A stretch of 64,000 nt of DNA, taken from Microbispora rosea. GTDB taxonomy: Bacteria > Actinomycetota > Actinomycetes > Streptosporangiales > Streptosporangiaceae. The number at the start of each line of letters is the position of its first letter. The first letter of the stretch is position 1. The notes beneath the pieces are model-generated. The model did not search any database. It had not been told where the DNA came from and worked only from the letters and a program-made list of their open reading frames with translations. Shown here one piece after another: positions 10,289-18,808 of this stretch. The translations under genes and the position numbers were made by a program. The stretch spans positions 62,001 through 126,000 of the forward strand of contig NZ_FTNI01000020.1 in the NCBI RefSeq assembly GCF_900156315.1, read 5' to 3'.

Positions 10289-10345
10289 AAAACCGGCGTG
10301 CGACCGCGCCCGTTCCACGACGGCAGGGTGTCGCACCTCGCCGGG

Positions 10346-11377
10346 TCACTCCTGCGTGAGAGGTGTGCCGGAGCGCGCCGGCCCTTGGGGGAGCGCGGTC
10401 CTCCGGCGGCGCCGGGCGGCCAGAGCCGCGACGAAGAGCCCGCAGACGACGACGAGGACAAGCGGCAGCGCCCAGGGGAGGGTCCACGCGTGCGCGCTGC
10501 TCCCCACGGCGGCCAGCGGGGCGACCGAACCCGCCGCGTCGGTGAGCAGCGGGACGAGGGTGACCGTCCCGGTCAGTCTCAGTGCGGGAGTCACGCCGTG
10601 CACCGGCACGGAGACCTTCCAGGTCTCGCCCGGGAGCAACTGGGGTGAATCGTCGATGTGTTCCGCGCGGACGTCCCAGTGCCCGAAGGGGCCGGACAGG
10701 GACACCGCCTGACGAGCGGCGAGAATGCCGTTGCCGTCGTTGCGGATCGTGTAGGTGACGGTGGCGTCGCCCGTCCCGAGAGGATTGGGCGTGCCGGAAT
10801 AGCGGACCTGCAGGTTCTCCACCGACAGGGCCGGCTTCAGCTCTCCGCCCACACGCAGGCGGATCCGGATGCCGAGACGCTGCCCGTCCGCCGCGGTGAC
10901 GATGCCGCCCATGTACTCGCCGGGCGCGGCGTCGTCGGGAAGCGCGACCGTGAACGGCACCTCGGCCGTCTCGCCCGCGGGGATGGTGACGCCGGAGCGG
11001 TCGGCGCGGACCCACGCGCCCACGCCGGTCTGCTTCGCGTTCACGCCGCGCAGGTCGAGCCAGCCCTGCTCGGTGGTGAACGCGTCCGCGGCGTACACGC
11101 TCAGGCGGAGTGGCGTCGCGCCGTGGTTGGCGACCACGAGACCGTCCTCGACCCGCCCGCCCGGGTCCAGCGTGTAGCTGTAGTTGGGCCGGTCTGACCC
11201 GAAGTCGTTGGACGCCGTCGCCACCGTCCAGGACGCCTCGCCGTCCGCCGCAGAGGCGGGCCTCGCGCCCGTTCCGAGGACGCCGCCCGCGGTGAGGAGC
11301 ACGGTGAGGAACACCGCGAAGGCGGCCCGGGTCAGCGAGCCTGCCGTGGTCGTCGTACGCGGTCGTGACGGCTGCAT
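10346..11377 (-). CDS. Secreted DUF916 (WxL-protein-like) membrane-anchored protein
   Basis: The 343-residue protein has an N-terminal signal sequence (ending near ARPASAAD), a beta-rich extracellular region matching DUF916 (VVANHGATPLRLSVYAADAF and TIPAGETAEVPFTVALP), one C-terminal membrane helix (WALPLVLVVVCGLFVAALAA) and a basic tail. ATG at 11377 is preferred over longer frames because AAGGA lies about 9 nt upstream. It probably works outside the membrane in cell-wall or surface-protein binding. It is first of three same-strand exported-protein genes, with 137 bp to the phosphatase gene. Confidence 0.8.
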   Translation of the reverse strand: MQPSRPRTTTTAGSLTRAAFAVFLTVLLTAGGVLGTGARPASAADGEASWTVATASNDFGSDRPNYSYTLDPGGRVEDGLVVANHGATPLRLSVYAADAFTTEQGWLDLRGVNAKQTGVGAWVRADRSGVTIPAGETAEVPFTVALPDDAAPGEYMGGIVTAADGQRLGIRIRLRVGGELKPALSVENLQVRYSGTPNPLGTGDATVTYTIRNDGNGILAARQAVSLSGPFGHWDVRAEHIDDSPQLLPGETWKVSVPVHGVTPALRLTGTVTLVPLLTDAAGSVAPLAAVGSSAHAWTLPWALPLVLVVVCGLFVAALAARRRRRTALPQGPARSGTPLTQE

Positions 11378-11514
11378 CTGATCGATCCTTGGATGGGGTT
11401 GGGAAGCGGCGGGAGGGCGATGTGTCGTGGGGTGGGCACCGGCAGGTGCCCACCCCACCCGGGAACGGGGCCGTCAGGACTCATTTGACGGCCCCCCGCG
11501 TCGCCCCCGGTCGT

Positions 11515-13113
11515 CTACTGGAGCCAGTCGGACTCGGCCGCGGCCGGGCCGGGCTTGCCGGGCTTGCCAGGGCCACCGGGCTCACCGGGCTCACCGGGCT
11601 TGCCAGGGCCACCGGGCTTGCCGGGCTCGGGCTTGTCGTTCGTGTGGATCACGACCTTGTCGACGGTGGAGCCGACCGGCGGAGCGGCGCTCGCGCCGTT
11701 GTCCGGGCCGCACCACGACTCCTGGCCCAGCTCGACTGCGGCGTTGGGGGCGGCGCAGGTGCCGCTGCGGAGGTTCTCGACGACGAGCTTGTCGCCGCGC
11801 ACCTGGACCCGCACGTACGTACGGACGTGCTCCTGGTTCTCGACCGAGTTGGCCCAGTGGTTCTTGGGGTTCAGCGGGTCGGGACCGTAGTTCGGGTCCT
11901 TGGTCGCGTCGGGAGCGGTGAGGTTGTAGTACTTCGACCCCGAAGCCGAGTTCGCCGTCACGTAGATGACGCCGCCCGGGCCCTTGACCACCTCGGTGTC
12001 GCCGGGCTGCTCGTTCGGGTTCGCCTTCTGCCCGTTCTTGATCACGTAGCTACGGGAGTAGCTGTGGTCGTGACCCTGCAGGACCAGGTCGACGCCGAGG
12101 TTCGAGAAGGCCGTCGGGAAGTCCTGACGGCGCACCTTGTTGTCGCCGTCGTTGGCGTGGCTGGCCGGCGAGTAGATCGAGTGGTGGTAGATCAGCACGA
12201 TGTGCTTGGCGCCGCGGCCGTGCTTGTTGACGACGTCGGTGACGTAGTTGATGTGCGCGGCGTCGGACCCGTTGGCGTACGCGTTGCTGTTCAGGTCGAC
12301 GAACAGGATGCTCTTGTACGTGAACCAGTAGTCGCCGCCCGACCGGGTGGCCGCGTCGCCGTTGTAGTACGGCGTGGAACGGTCGGTGTTGGGCGTCCAG
12401 AAGTGCTGCTCGTACGCCTTGCCGCCGACGTCGTGGTTGCCGATGGTGGCGACCCACGGGTGCTGGCGCAGCTTGTCGGAGGCGAGGAACGCGTTCCACT
12501 GCGTCTCGTTGTTGGCGCTCTCGATCTGGTCGCCGCCCGACACCAGCAGCTCGGCCTTCGGGTTGGCCGTGAGGGCGACGTTCAGGGTGTCCGCCCACCC
12601 GGCGCCGTCCTTCGCCACGTCGCCCGACGAGCCGATCTGCGGGTCGCCGAAGAACAGGAAGTCGAAGTCGTTGCCCTTGAAGTTCTGGGTCGTGAAGGAG
12701 TACGTCGGGGACCAGGCGCCGGGGGTGCCGACGCGGTAGGAGTACTCCGTGTTCTGCTTCAGGCCGTCGATCGTGGCGTGCCCGTTGTAGCCGCCGTTGA
12801 CGCTGTTCGCCGTCACGGTGGCCGGGAAGGTGACCGAGTTCTTCGGGAACTCACCGCCCACGAGGTTCTTGGTCGGCGCGACCTGGACCACCTGAGCGGC
12901 GCCTTCCGAGGCGTACCACGACACGACCCGCTGCGCCTCGTTGGCGCCCACGCCGAGGACGATGCCGCTGACCGCCGTGGCGGAGTCGGCGTGGGCCGCG
13001 GTCGCGAGGCCGCCGCCGAGCACGGCGGAGGCGCTCAGGGCCGCCGCGGCGGCGCTGACGGCCACCCGGCGCAGGACGAGCCCGGGGTTGTGTGTCCCCT
13101 TATCGAGCTTCAT
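11515..13113 (-). CDS. Secreted purple-acid-phosphatase-like metallophosphoesterase with collagen-like tail
   Basis: The 532-residue protein has a signal peptide ending near THAADS-type residues ~35-45, an N-terminal fibronectin-like purple acid phosphatase domain, then the metallophosphoesterase motifs in order: FFGDPQ, GGDQIE, GNHD, HHS and GHDHSYSR. These build the dinuclear metal site of phosphomonoesterases. The C-terminus carries a Gly-X-Pro type run (about residues 494-520), unusual in bacteria and likely an extended spacer or surface stalk. ATG at 13113 gives the expected exported N-terminus. It probably releases phosphate from organic esters outside the cell. Confidence 0.92.
   Translation of the reverse strand: MKLDKGTHNPGLVLRRVAVSAAAAALSASAVLGGGLATAAHADSATAVSGIVLGVGANEAQRVVSWYASEGAAQVVQVAPTKNLVGGEFPKNSVTFPATVTANSVNGGYNGHATIDGLKQNTEYSYRVGTPGAWSPTYSFTTQNFKGNDFDFLFFGDPQIGSSGDVAKDGAGWADTLNVALTANPKAELLVSGGDQIESANNETQWNAFLASDKLRQHPWVATIGNHDVGGKAYEQHFWTPNTDRSTPYYNGDAATRSGGDYWFTYKSILFVDLNSNAYANGSDAAHINYVTDVVNKHGRGAKHIVLIYHHSIYSPASHANDGDNKVRRQDFPTAFSNLGVDLVLQGHDHSYSRSYVIKNGQKANPNEQPGDTEVVKGPGGVIYVTANSASGSKYYNLTAPDATKDPNYGPDPLNPKNHWANSVENQEHVRTYVRVQVRGDKLVVENLRSGTCAAPNAAVELGQESWCGPDNGASAAPPVGSTVDKVVIHTNDKPEPGKPGGPGKPGEPGEPGGPGKPGKPGPAAAESDWLQ
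11548..11635 (-). repeat. Collagen-like Gly-Pro repeat region in the phosphatase gene
   Basis: A 9-bp-periodic sequence encodes roughly nine Gly-X-Y triplets built from PGKPGG, PGEPGE and PGGPGK units near the C-terminus. The DNA is repetitive enough for slippage to change copy number in frame. Confidence 0.75.
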
Positions 13114-13246
13114 GCTTTTCCATCCATGTGGGGGAATTGGAGCGATTTGCACGATTTCGAGGTCCGGTGTCGCGGAGATGAACATGGGGCGGGCGGGCAC
13201 TTGCGCTTACCGGAAGTTGTGATGCGATCTCACGAGTGAGGTGCTC

Positions 13247-14479
13247 TCACAGCCCGAGAACTCTCTGCACGAACCACACCAGGCCCATCGCGGACACACC
13301 CGCCGCGATCGCCCCGGTCGTCCACAGCCCCGCCGCGGGCCGGCGGTGACGCAGCACGGCGAGCAGCGGGAAGACGGCAACGATGATGGTCAGCTGGACG
13401 GCCTCGATGCCCACGTTGAAGACGAGCAGCGACCACAGGAGCGTCCACGACCAGGCCTGGTCGATGCCCAGTGCAGCGGCGAAGCCGAGACCGTGCACGA
13501 GGCCGAAGCAGAAGACCACCGCGAGCCGCGTCCAGCCCGCGCGGTCGAGGCCGAAGTGGCCGTGACCGGCCGTCTCCAGGTCCGTGGCGTGCGACCGGCG
13601 TCGCCAGAGGCGCCACAGATGCCAGCCGGCGACGACCGCGATCGAGAGGGCGATGACGGGCTCGACGAACGATGCCGGCACCTCGACGAGGCCGAGGGCG
13701 GCGAAGACGAAGGTCACCGAATGGGCCAGCGTGAAGGTCGTCGCCGCCAGCACGATCTCGCGCAGGCGGCGTGACCCCGCGATGAGCGCGAGCAGGAACA
13801 GGATGTGGTCGAGTCCGCCGAGCAGGTGCTCGGCTCCGAGCCGGAAGAACTCCCAGAACCGCTCGAACCAGGACTGCTGCGTGGAGAACGACCGATGCTG
13901 GGCGTCGAGGGCGGTGCTGCCGGACGTCAGGTCGAGGTCGTAGGTGACGATCGTCTTGCTGTCGCGCACGTACCCCTCCGAGCCGGCGAACAGCGCGCTG
14001 CGCACCTCGTGCGCATCGGCGGGCTTCGGGCACCGGTAGTCGAGGGCCAGCCGTGCGTACGGGACGCCTTCGCGTTGCCCGATCGTGAAGCCGCCGTCCC
14101 TGGCCGGGACGCACGCCGTGCCCCCGGCGGTGACGCCGAAGCGCTGGGTGACGTACGCGACGACCGAACCGGCGTGGGCGTCGAGCGCGGCGGCCTGCTG
14201 TGCCGCGTCACCGCCCTCGAACGCCGCGGTGCCCGCCTTGAAGAGCGGGTCGTCCTTCTCGTAGTCGGCGGCGGAGACGACGAGCAGGTCGTACTCCAGC
14301 TGGAGCTCGGTGCGGACGTGCCCGGCCTGGGGCGAGACGAGGTTGACGTACACCGTCGAGGTGAACCCGTGAGCGAGGGCGGGCAGGGCGCCCAGCAGAG
14401 TGGAGAGGGCGCTGAACAGGACGGCCACGGCTGCGGCGGCGATGACAGCACCGACACGTCGCCGAGCGGCGGGGGACAT
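13247..14479 (-). CDS. HupE/UreJ family membrane protein with extracellular N-terminal domain
   Basis: The 410-residue protein starts with a signal sequence/first helix, has a ~190-residue extracellular region (YVNLVSPQAGHVRTELQLEYD), then about six membrane helices with the family motif GLDHILFLLALI and a histidine-rich helix (FGLVHGLGFAAALG). HupE/UreJ proteins are linked to nickel or cobalt uptake, but this long two-part form occurs widely with no hydrogenase or urease, as here. Start at 14479 has AAGGAG 4 nt upstream. It is 133 bp from the phosphatase gene and in the same direction, so co-expression is plausible. Transport substrate unknown. Confidence 0.85.
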   Translation of the reverse strand: MSPAARRRVGAVIAAAAVAVLFSALSTLLGALPALAHGFTSTVYVNLVSPQAGHVRTELQLEYDLLVVSAADYEKDDPLFKAGTAAFEGGDAAQQAAALDAHAGSVVAYVTQRFGVTAGGTACVPARDGGFTIGQREGVPYARLALDYRCPKPADAHEVRSALFAGSEGYVRDSKTIVTYDLDLTSGSTALDAQHRSFSTQQSWFERFWEFFRLGAEHLLGGLDHILFLLALIAGSRRLREIVLAATTFTLAHSVTFVFAALGLVEVPASFVEPVIALSIAVVAGWHLWRLWRRRSHATDLETAGHGHFGLDRAGWTRLAVVFCFGLVHGLGFAAALGIDQAWSWTLLWSLLVFNVGIEAVQLTIIVAVFPLLAVLRHRRPAAGLWTTGAIAAGVSAMGLVWFVQRVLGL

Positions 14480-14653
14480 ATGACTCCTTTTCGGCTTTGG
14501 TGCACGAAATCTGCTCGATAGAGATGAACGAGCGGTATCTCGTACAAGAACCGTCGAGGAACCACGCCCGGCGGAGACCGCCTCGCCGCCGAAGGCCGCG
14601 AATCATGCGGTAGGAAATAGGCGCACTTCCCGGCGCTCCGAAGGACGATCCCC

Positions 14654-15325
14654 ATGCGCTCTCGGCTTCTGCCTGCCTGCACGCTGGTTGCGGCGGTCGC
14701 GACCGCCCTGCTGGCCGGCGGATGCGGCTCCGGCGACGACTGGTCCGGGCCGCACGCGAAGCCCACCTCCGTCGGCACCCCCGGCCCGGGCTTCTTCCCG
14801 GCTGTGTCCCCCGCCCCGGAGGCGACGGTCACGCCCCGGCCCGGCTCGTGGAACGGGGTGCGTCCGCCGGAGGGCTACCGGGTGGTGCTGCTCACCGCGG
14901 GGGAGGACCGCCAGACCACGACGCTGGCGAGCGCGGTGACGGCGTGGGCCGAGGAGGAGGGCGTCAGCCTCAGGACCGTCACGGCCACGGGGCCGGACGG
15001 GTTCGTTCCGGCCATCACCAGGGCGATGGGCATGAAGCCCGACCTCATCGTCAGCGCCGGCGACGCCCTCGTCGACCCCCTGGCCCTGGTCACCCCCAAC
15101 CACCTCGACCAGCAGTTCCTCGTGGTCGGCGCGGAGCTGGCCGAGCCCACGGAGAACGTCACCGCCGCCGACTGGGCCGGCGCGTCGTTCCGCGGCGAGG
15201 GGCTCGGCATGTCCTCGACGTACGATTCCGCCACCTTCACCCCCGAGCGCGCCGCGCGTGCGGTCCGGGCGGGGGCCGCGGCCGTGCTCAACGGCATGAC
15301 CGGCGTCGTGCTCTGGCTCGACTGA
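14654..15325 (+). CDS. Substrate-binding-protein-like lipoprotein
   Basis: The 223-residue protein has a lipoprotein signal with lipobox LLAGGC (Cys24). After a Pro-rich linker comes a Rossmann-like region: YRVVLLTAGEDRQTTTLASAV, KPDLIVSAGDALVDP and QFLVVGAELAEP. This resembles one lobe of periplasmic-binding-protein type 1 / BMP-family proteins, but it is shorter than a two-lobe protein and no transporter genes adjoin it. AAGGA lies 8 nt before ATG 14654. It is divergent from the HupE gene and convergent with a methyltransferase gene 24 bp away. Role unknown. Confidence 0.8.
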   Translation: MRSRLLPACTLVAAVATALLAGGCGSGDDWSGPHAKPTSVGTPGPGFFPAVSPAPEATVTPRPGSWNGVRPPEGYRVVLLTAGEDRQTTTLASAVTAWAEEEGVSLRTVTATGPDGFVPAITRAMGMKPDLIVSAGDALVDPLALVTPNHLDQQFLVVGAELAEPTENVTAADWAGASFRGEGLGMSSTYDSATFTPERAARAVRAGAAAVLNGMTGVVLWLD

Positions 15326-15349
15326 CGGCGCTGTGCGGCGCCGTCCGGG

Positions 15350-15976
15350 TCAGGGCCGGACGGCCAGCACCCGGAAACTGATCCCGCTGGTCGCGCGCGC
15401 CACCGACTCGATCGCGAAACCGGCCTGCTCAAGGTAGGGCCGCGGATCGCGCGTGAGGTAGTCGGCCTCGAACCGCACCGACAGCGGCTCCAGCAGCCGC
15501 ATCCCGGCCCGGACGACCGGGTTGCTCGACGGCCCGTGCTCGGCCAGCACGAACCGCCCGCCCGGCTTGAGCACGCGATAGGCCTCGCGTGCCGCGGCCC
15601 GCGGATCCGGGATGGTGCACATCGTGAACGTGGACACGACCGTGTCGGCGACGCCGTCGGGCAGGTCCAGGCGCTGCACGTCGCCCTGCCTCAGCTCCAC
15701 CCGCTCGCCGAGACCGGCCTGCGCCACCCGCCGCCGGGCCAGTTCCAGCATGCGCTCGGACAGCTCGATCCCCACGACCGTGGTGCCGGCGTCGTACAGC
15801 GGGAGGTTGAGCCCGGTGCCCACCGCCATCTCCACGACGTGACCGCGCGCCTGTCCGACGGCCCACTCCCGGCTGCCCGGGAACAGGCGGCGCTCCCAGG
15901 CCTGCATCTGACTGTCGTACCGATCCGCCAGCCGGTCGAACACCCGGCGTACGTCGGCATTCGTGATGGTCCGCAT
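15350..15976 (-). CDS. Class I SAM-dependent methyltransferase (UbiE/COQ5-like)
   Basis: The 208-residue protein has motif I VVEMAVGTGLNLPLY, motif II VVGIELSERML, and later DTVVSTFTMCTIPDP and VLKPGGRFVLAEHG, typical of methyltransferase fold 11. ATG at 15976 is chosen for AAGGGG 6 nt upstream; a longer frame starts at 16018. Such proteins methylate small molecules or lipids; no neighbour indicates the substrate. Confidence 0.88.
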   Translation of the reverse strand: MRTITNADVRRVFDRLADRYDSQMQAWERRLFPGSREWAVGQARGHVVEMAVGTGLNLPLYDAGTTVVGIELSERMLELARRRVAQAGLGERVELRQGDVQRLDLPDGVADTVVSTFTMCTIPDPRAAAREAYRVLKPGGRFVLAEHGPSSNPVVRAGMRLLEPLSVRFEADYLTRDPRPYLEQAGFAIESVARATSGISFRVLAVRP

Positions 15977-16067
15977 CGAACGCCCCTTCGGAACGGGAGA
16001 CTCCGCACATGCTGTCACGTGACGTGACGGCAGGCCATGTCCGCGGCCATGCGTGTGCGGCGCGGAA

Positions 16068-17537
16068 CTACCTCGGGGAGGTCAACCGGCTGCGGAACTC
16101 GGCGTTCGCGCTCTCGATCAGCCGGTTCATGTGCTCTATCTCGGCCGCACTCGGTTTCCGGCGGAGCCGCACCTGGATCGCGAACTCGCCGTCATCGACG
16201 CCCACGTCGAGGTCCTCCAGGAGGTCTCCCGGCAACCTGGACATGACGAACTCGCGGAACGCCTCGGCGATCGTGCCCTGGACGTCTCCGCAGCCGCAGG
16301 CGCGTCCCTGGACGATGGCGCCGAGGTGACTGCGCCCCACGATCGCGTCGGGGTGCGCGACGTCCAGCGTCGACAGCCCGGCCTCCACCACCTGCCGTGC
16401 CTCGCCCAGCCGCTCCTCGTGCTGCAGGAACAGGCCGAGCGCGATCCGCGAGCGGCCGAGCATCTCGTGGTCGTGCCCGAGATCGGCCGCGGCCACGGCG
16501 TCGCGCAGACGCCGCTCCGCCTCGGCCGTACGGCCCGCGGCCGACAGAGCCAGCCCCCAGTTACGCAGCACCTGGGCACGCAACTCATGACGGCCGATGC
16601 GGTCCGCCCGAGCCCACGCGTCCTCGAACGTCCGCAGCGCCGCGGCGGTGTCGCCGGTGTCGTCCTGTGCCATGGCGAGGCCGAGCGCCGCCATGAGCGC
16701 GTCCTCCGCCCGGCCCTGCCGGTCGTAGGAGGCGAGCACCTTCTCGATCGCCCGCACCCGCCCCGTTTCGTCGCCGATGTCGTGGCCGGTGTTCGCCAGC
16801 TGGGACAGTGCGTTGAGCGTCGTCTGGTGATCGGGGCCGAGCCGTTCCTCCAGGGCGGCGATCAGGCTGGTGAGCACCGCCCTGCCGGTCGCCGGGTCCT
16901 GGCCGGTCCGGCTCATCACGGTGTGCGCGATCTGCTCGACGACGTCGTCCGGCAACTGCTCCAGTCCCGTGAAGGCGGATTCGCCGGCGGCCGCGGCGAC
17001 GACGATCTCCGCCCGCAGCGCGAGTGCGGTGGCGACCCGTTCGTGCCCGTTGCGCCAGAAGTTGCCGACCGCCTCTTCCACGAGCTGACGGGCCTGGCCA
17101 ATGTCACCACGTCTGAGCAGGACGTCGGCCAGGGGCTCCAGGGCGTAGGCGTAACCCGGATGCTCACGGCCGTAGAAATCGCGCCGCTCCTGGAGATTGC
17201 GGCGCAACTCGTCCTCGGCCTCGTCGAGCCGCCCGGCCGTCGTCAGCACCATGCCGAGGTTGAGCCGGTAGGTGAGGTGGTCCTTGTACGCCTCCGGGTC
17301 GCCCGCCGGCGGACGGGAGCAGGCGCTGCGATAGCAGTCCACCGCCCGGTCGAGCCGGCCGGAGCTGAACAGGAGGTTGCCGAGATCGCACTGGGCCGAC
17401 GCCCATTGCGGGCTCCCGGGTCCGTGCTTACGCTCGGCCTTCCGCAGCTCCTTCAGCAGGAGCTGTTCCGCGTCGATCAGCCGGCCCTCTTCCAGAAGGC
17501 CGTACGCGATGTCGAGTGAGGACGGCGATCTTGACAT
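16068..17537 (-). CDS. Tetratricopeptide-repeat protein
   Basis: The 489-residue protein is built of degenerate TPR helices (for example LDIAYGLLEEGRLIDAEQLL, RLNLGMVLTTAGRLDEAEDEL and RNWGLALSAAGRTAEAERRL), with no catalytic domain or signal. The last ~80 residues (VDDGEFAIQVRLRRKPS) form a separate charged segment. ATG at 17537 follows the minus-strand -10-like TATACT (17549-17544) by only 6 nt with no Shine-Dalgarno, so the mRNA is probably leaderless. It is likely a scaffold or regulatory protein; partner unknown. Confidence 0.85.
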   Translation of the reverse strand: MSRSPSSLDIAYGLLEEGRLIDAEQLLLKELRKAERKHGPGSPQWASAQCDLGNLLFSSGRLDRAVDCYRSACSRPPAGDPEAYKDHLTYRLNLGMVLTTAGRLDEAEDELRRNLQERRDFYGREHPGYAYALEPLADVLLRRGDIGQARQLVEEAVGNFWRNGHERVATALALRAEIVVAAAAGESAFTGLEQLPDDVVEQIAHTVMSRTGQDPATGRAVLTSLIAALEERLGPDHQTTLNALSQLANTGHDIGDETGRVRAIEKVLASYDRQGRAEDALMAALGLAMAQDDTGDTAAALRTFEDAWARADRIGRHELRAQVLRNWGLALSAAGRTAEAERRLRDAVAAADLGHDHEMLGRSRIALGLFLQHEERLGEARQVVEAGLSTLDVAHPDAIVGRSHLGAIVQGRACGCGDVQGTIAEAFREFVMSRLPGDLLEDLDVGVDDGEFAIQVRLRRKPSAAEIEHMNRLIESANAEFRSRLTSPR

Positions 17538-17543
17538 GCGGGG

Positions 17544-17549
17544 AGTATA
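17544..17549 (-). promoter_or_regulatory. -10 box (TATACT) of a leaderless gene
   Basis: TATACT on the minus strand ends 6 nt before the ATG at 17537, which puts transcription initiation at or next to the start codon. No clear -35 box is seen 17 bp upstream. Confidence 0.5.
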
Positions 17550-17632
17550 GGGACCGGATCCGACAGAAGGGGAACGGCCGGGAAGCACGGTCTGTCCGGC
17601 CGTTCCCGGGAGCGTCGCCGGGCTCGACGAGG

Positions 17633-18265
17633 TCAGTACGCGACGGTGAAACGGGTCCGGTGGTGGCGCGGGCGTTCGGCCTCGTCCAGCAGCGCCACCG
17701 CGAGGTCCTCCATCGAGATCCGTGACTCGCCGTCGGCGTCGACCACCAGCTCGTCGGCGCCCAGCCGATAGAGGCCGGTCCGCTCGCCCGGGACGAGCAG
17801 GTCGGCCGGGCTCAGATAGGCCCAGTCCGCAATGGTGTCGGCCCGGCAGGCCGCCAGCTGCTCGACGCACGCCGACGCGATCGGCAGCAGGAAGGACGGA
17901 TAGCCCTCCCGGTCCATCAGGCGACCGCCGCCCTCGACGGTCAGGCTGCCCGCGCCGCCGACGAGCAGCAGGCGCGCGCCGGTCTTGGCGCACGCCGAGA
18001 GCAGGGTGGCGGCGACCGTGACCAGCTGACGCTCGTCGCCGGGTGCCGGACAGGTCGCGGTGATCACGACGTCCTGCCCGGTGGTCAGCGCCACGGCGTC
18101 GTCCACGTCGGTCGCGTCGCCGACCCGGGCGCGCGCCTCGCCCGGCAGTCCGGCGAGCCGCACCGGATTGCGGGCCACGCCGGTCACCTCGTGCCCACGG
18201 GACACGGCCTCGGCCACGACGCGCCTGCCCACGTTCCCGGTCGCCCCGAACACTGTGATGCGCAT
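17633..18265 (-). CDS. NmrA-like NAD(P)-binding oxidoreductase/sensor
   Basis: The 210-residue protein has an N-terminal GATGNVG dinucleotide-binding motif and a second segment DVVITATCPAP, as in atypical SDRs of the NmrA/BLVRB type. It lacks a YxxxK pair, so it could be a redox sensor or reductase. ATG 18265 has GAGGAAG 7 nt upstream. It is divergently transcribed from the MarR gene with 51 bp between starts, so MarR may control it. Confidence 0.88.
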   Translation of the reverse strand: MRITVFGATGNVGRRVVAEAVSRGHEVTGVARNPVRLAGLPGEARARVGDATDVDDAVALTTGQDVVITATCPAPGDERQLVTVAATLLSACAKTGARLLLVGGAGSLTVEGGGRLMDREGYPSFLLPIASACVEQLAACRADTIADWAYLSPADLLVPGERTGLYRLGADELVVDADGESRISMEDLAVALLDEAERPRHHRTRFTVAY

Positions 18266-18316
18266 GCCGCTACTTCCTCTCGATCTCGGGGGTGCCACGG
18301 GCGGTACCCTTGCGGT

Positions 18317-18808
18317 GTGCCGGATCATGTGGACCACGTCCTGCAGCAGTGGGCCGACGCCCGCCCTGACCTGGACGTGTCTCCCATGGCGGTCTTCGGC
18401 CGGTTGTCGAGGCTGACGCAGCTCGTCAACAACGAGCTGCGCCGCACGTTCGCCGCACACGACCTGGACCCCTCGTCGTTCGACGTCCTGGCCACCCTGC
18501 GCCGCGGCGGCCGGCAGGCCCCGGCGGAGCTGATGCGCTCGGCCATGGTCACCTCGGGGGCGGTCACCCAGCGCCTCGACCGGCTGGAGGCGCGGGGCCT
18601 TGTGACGCGGACGCCCAGCGACGTCGACGGCCGTGGTGTCCACGTGGATCTGACCGACGCCGGCCGCGAACTGATCGACCGGGCGCTGCCCGACCACGTG
18701 GACACCGAACGGCGCCTGCTCGCCGGGCTCACCCCCGCCCAGCGGGAGAACCTGGCCGAGATCCTCAGGCAACTGCTGACGGCGCTGGGCGACGAGCGGC
18801 GTTCCTAG
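18317..18808 (+). CDS. MarR-family transcriptional regulator
   Basis: The 163-residue protein is a winged-helix MarR repressor: FDVLATLRRGG (helix 2), MVTSGAVTQRLDRLEARGLV (recognition helix), then the wing with DGRGVHVDLTDAG. GTG 18317 is preferred; a TACCCT box lies 6 nt before it, compatible with leaderless expression. The gene is divergent from the NmrA-like gene, and its stop codon overlaps that of the convergent MFS exporter within one CTAG palindrome (18805-18808). Likely ligand-responsive control of the exporter and the NmrA-like enzyme. Confidence 0.93.
   Translation: MPDHVDHVLQQWADARPDLDVSPMAVFGRLSRLTQLVNNELRRTFAAHDLDPSSFDVLATLRRGGRQAPAELMRSAMVTSGAVTQRLDRLEARGLVTRTPSDVDGRGVHVDLTDAGRELIDRALPDHVDTERRLLAGLTPAQRENLAEILRQLLTALGDERRS

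Noticed and set aside
10298..10336. Hairpin GTGCGAC/GTCGCAC between the peptidase and DUF916 genes as a terminator
   Set aside because: The 7-bp arms are separated by a 25-nt loop and no extension pairs well; too weak to annotate.
11365..13239. Plus-strand frame of about 620 codons opposite the phosphatase gene
   Set aside because: Val/Arg/Asp-rich low-complexity product; the opposite strand has complete metallophosphoesterase motifs.
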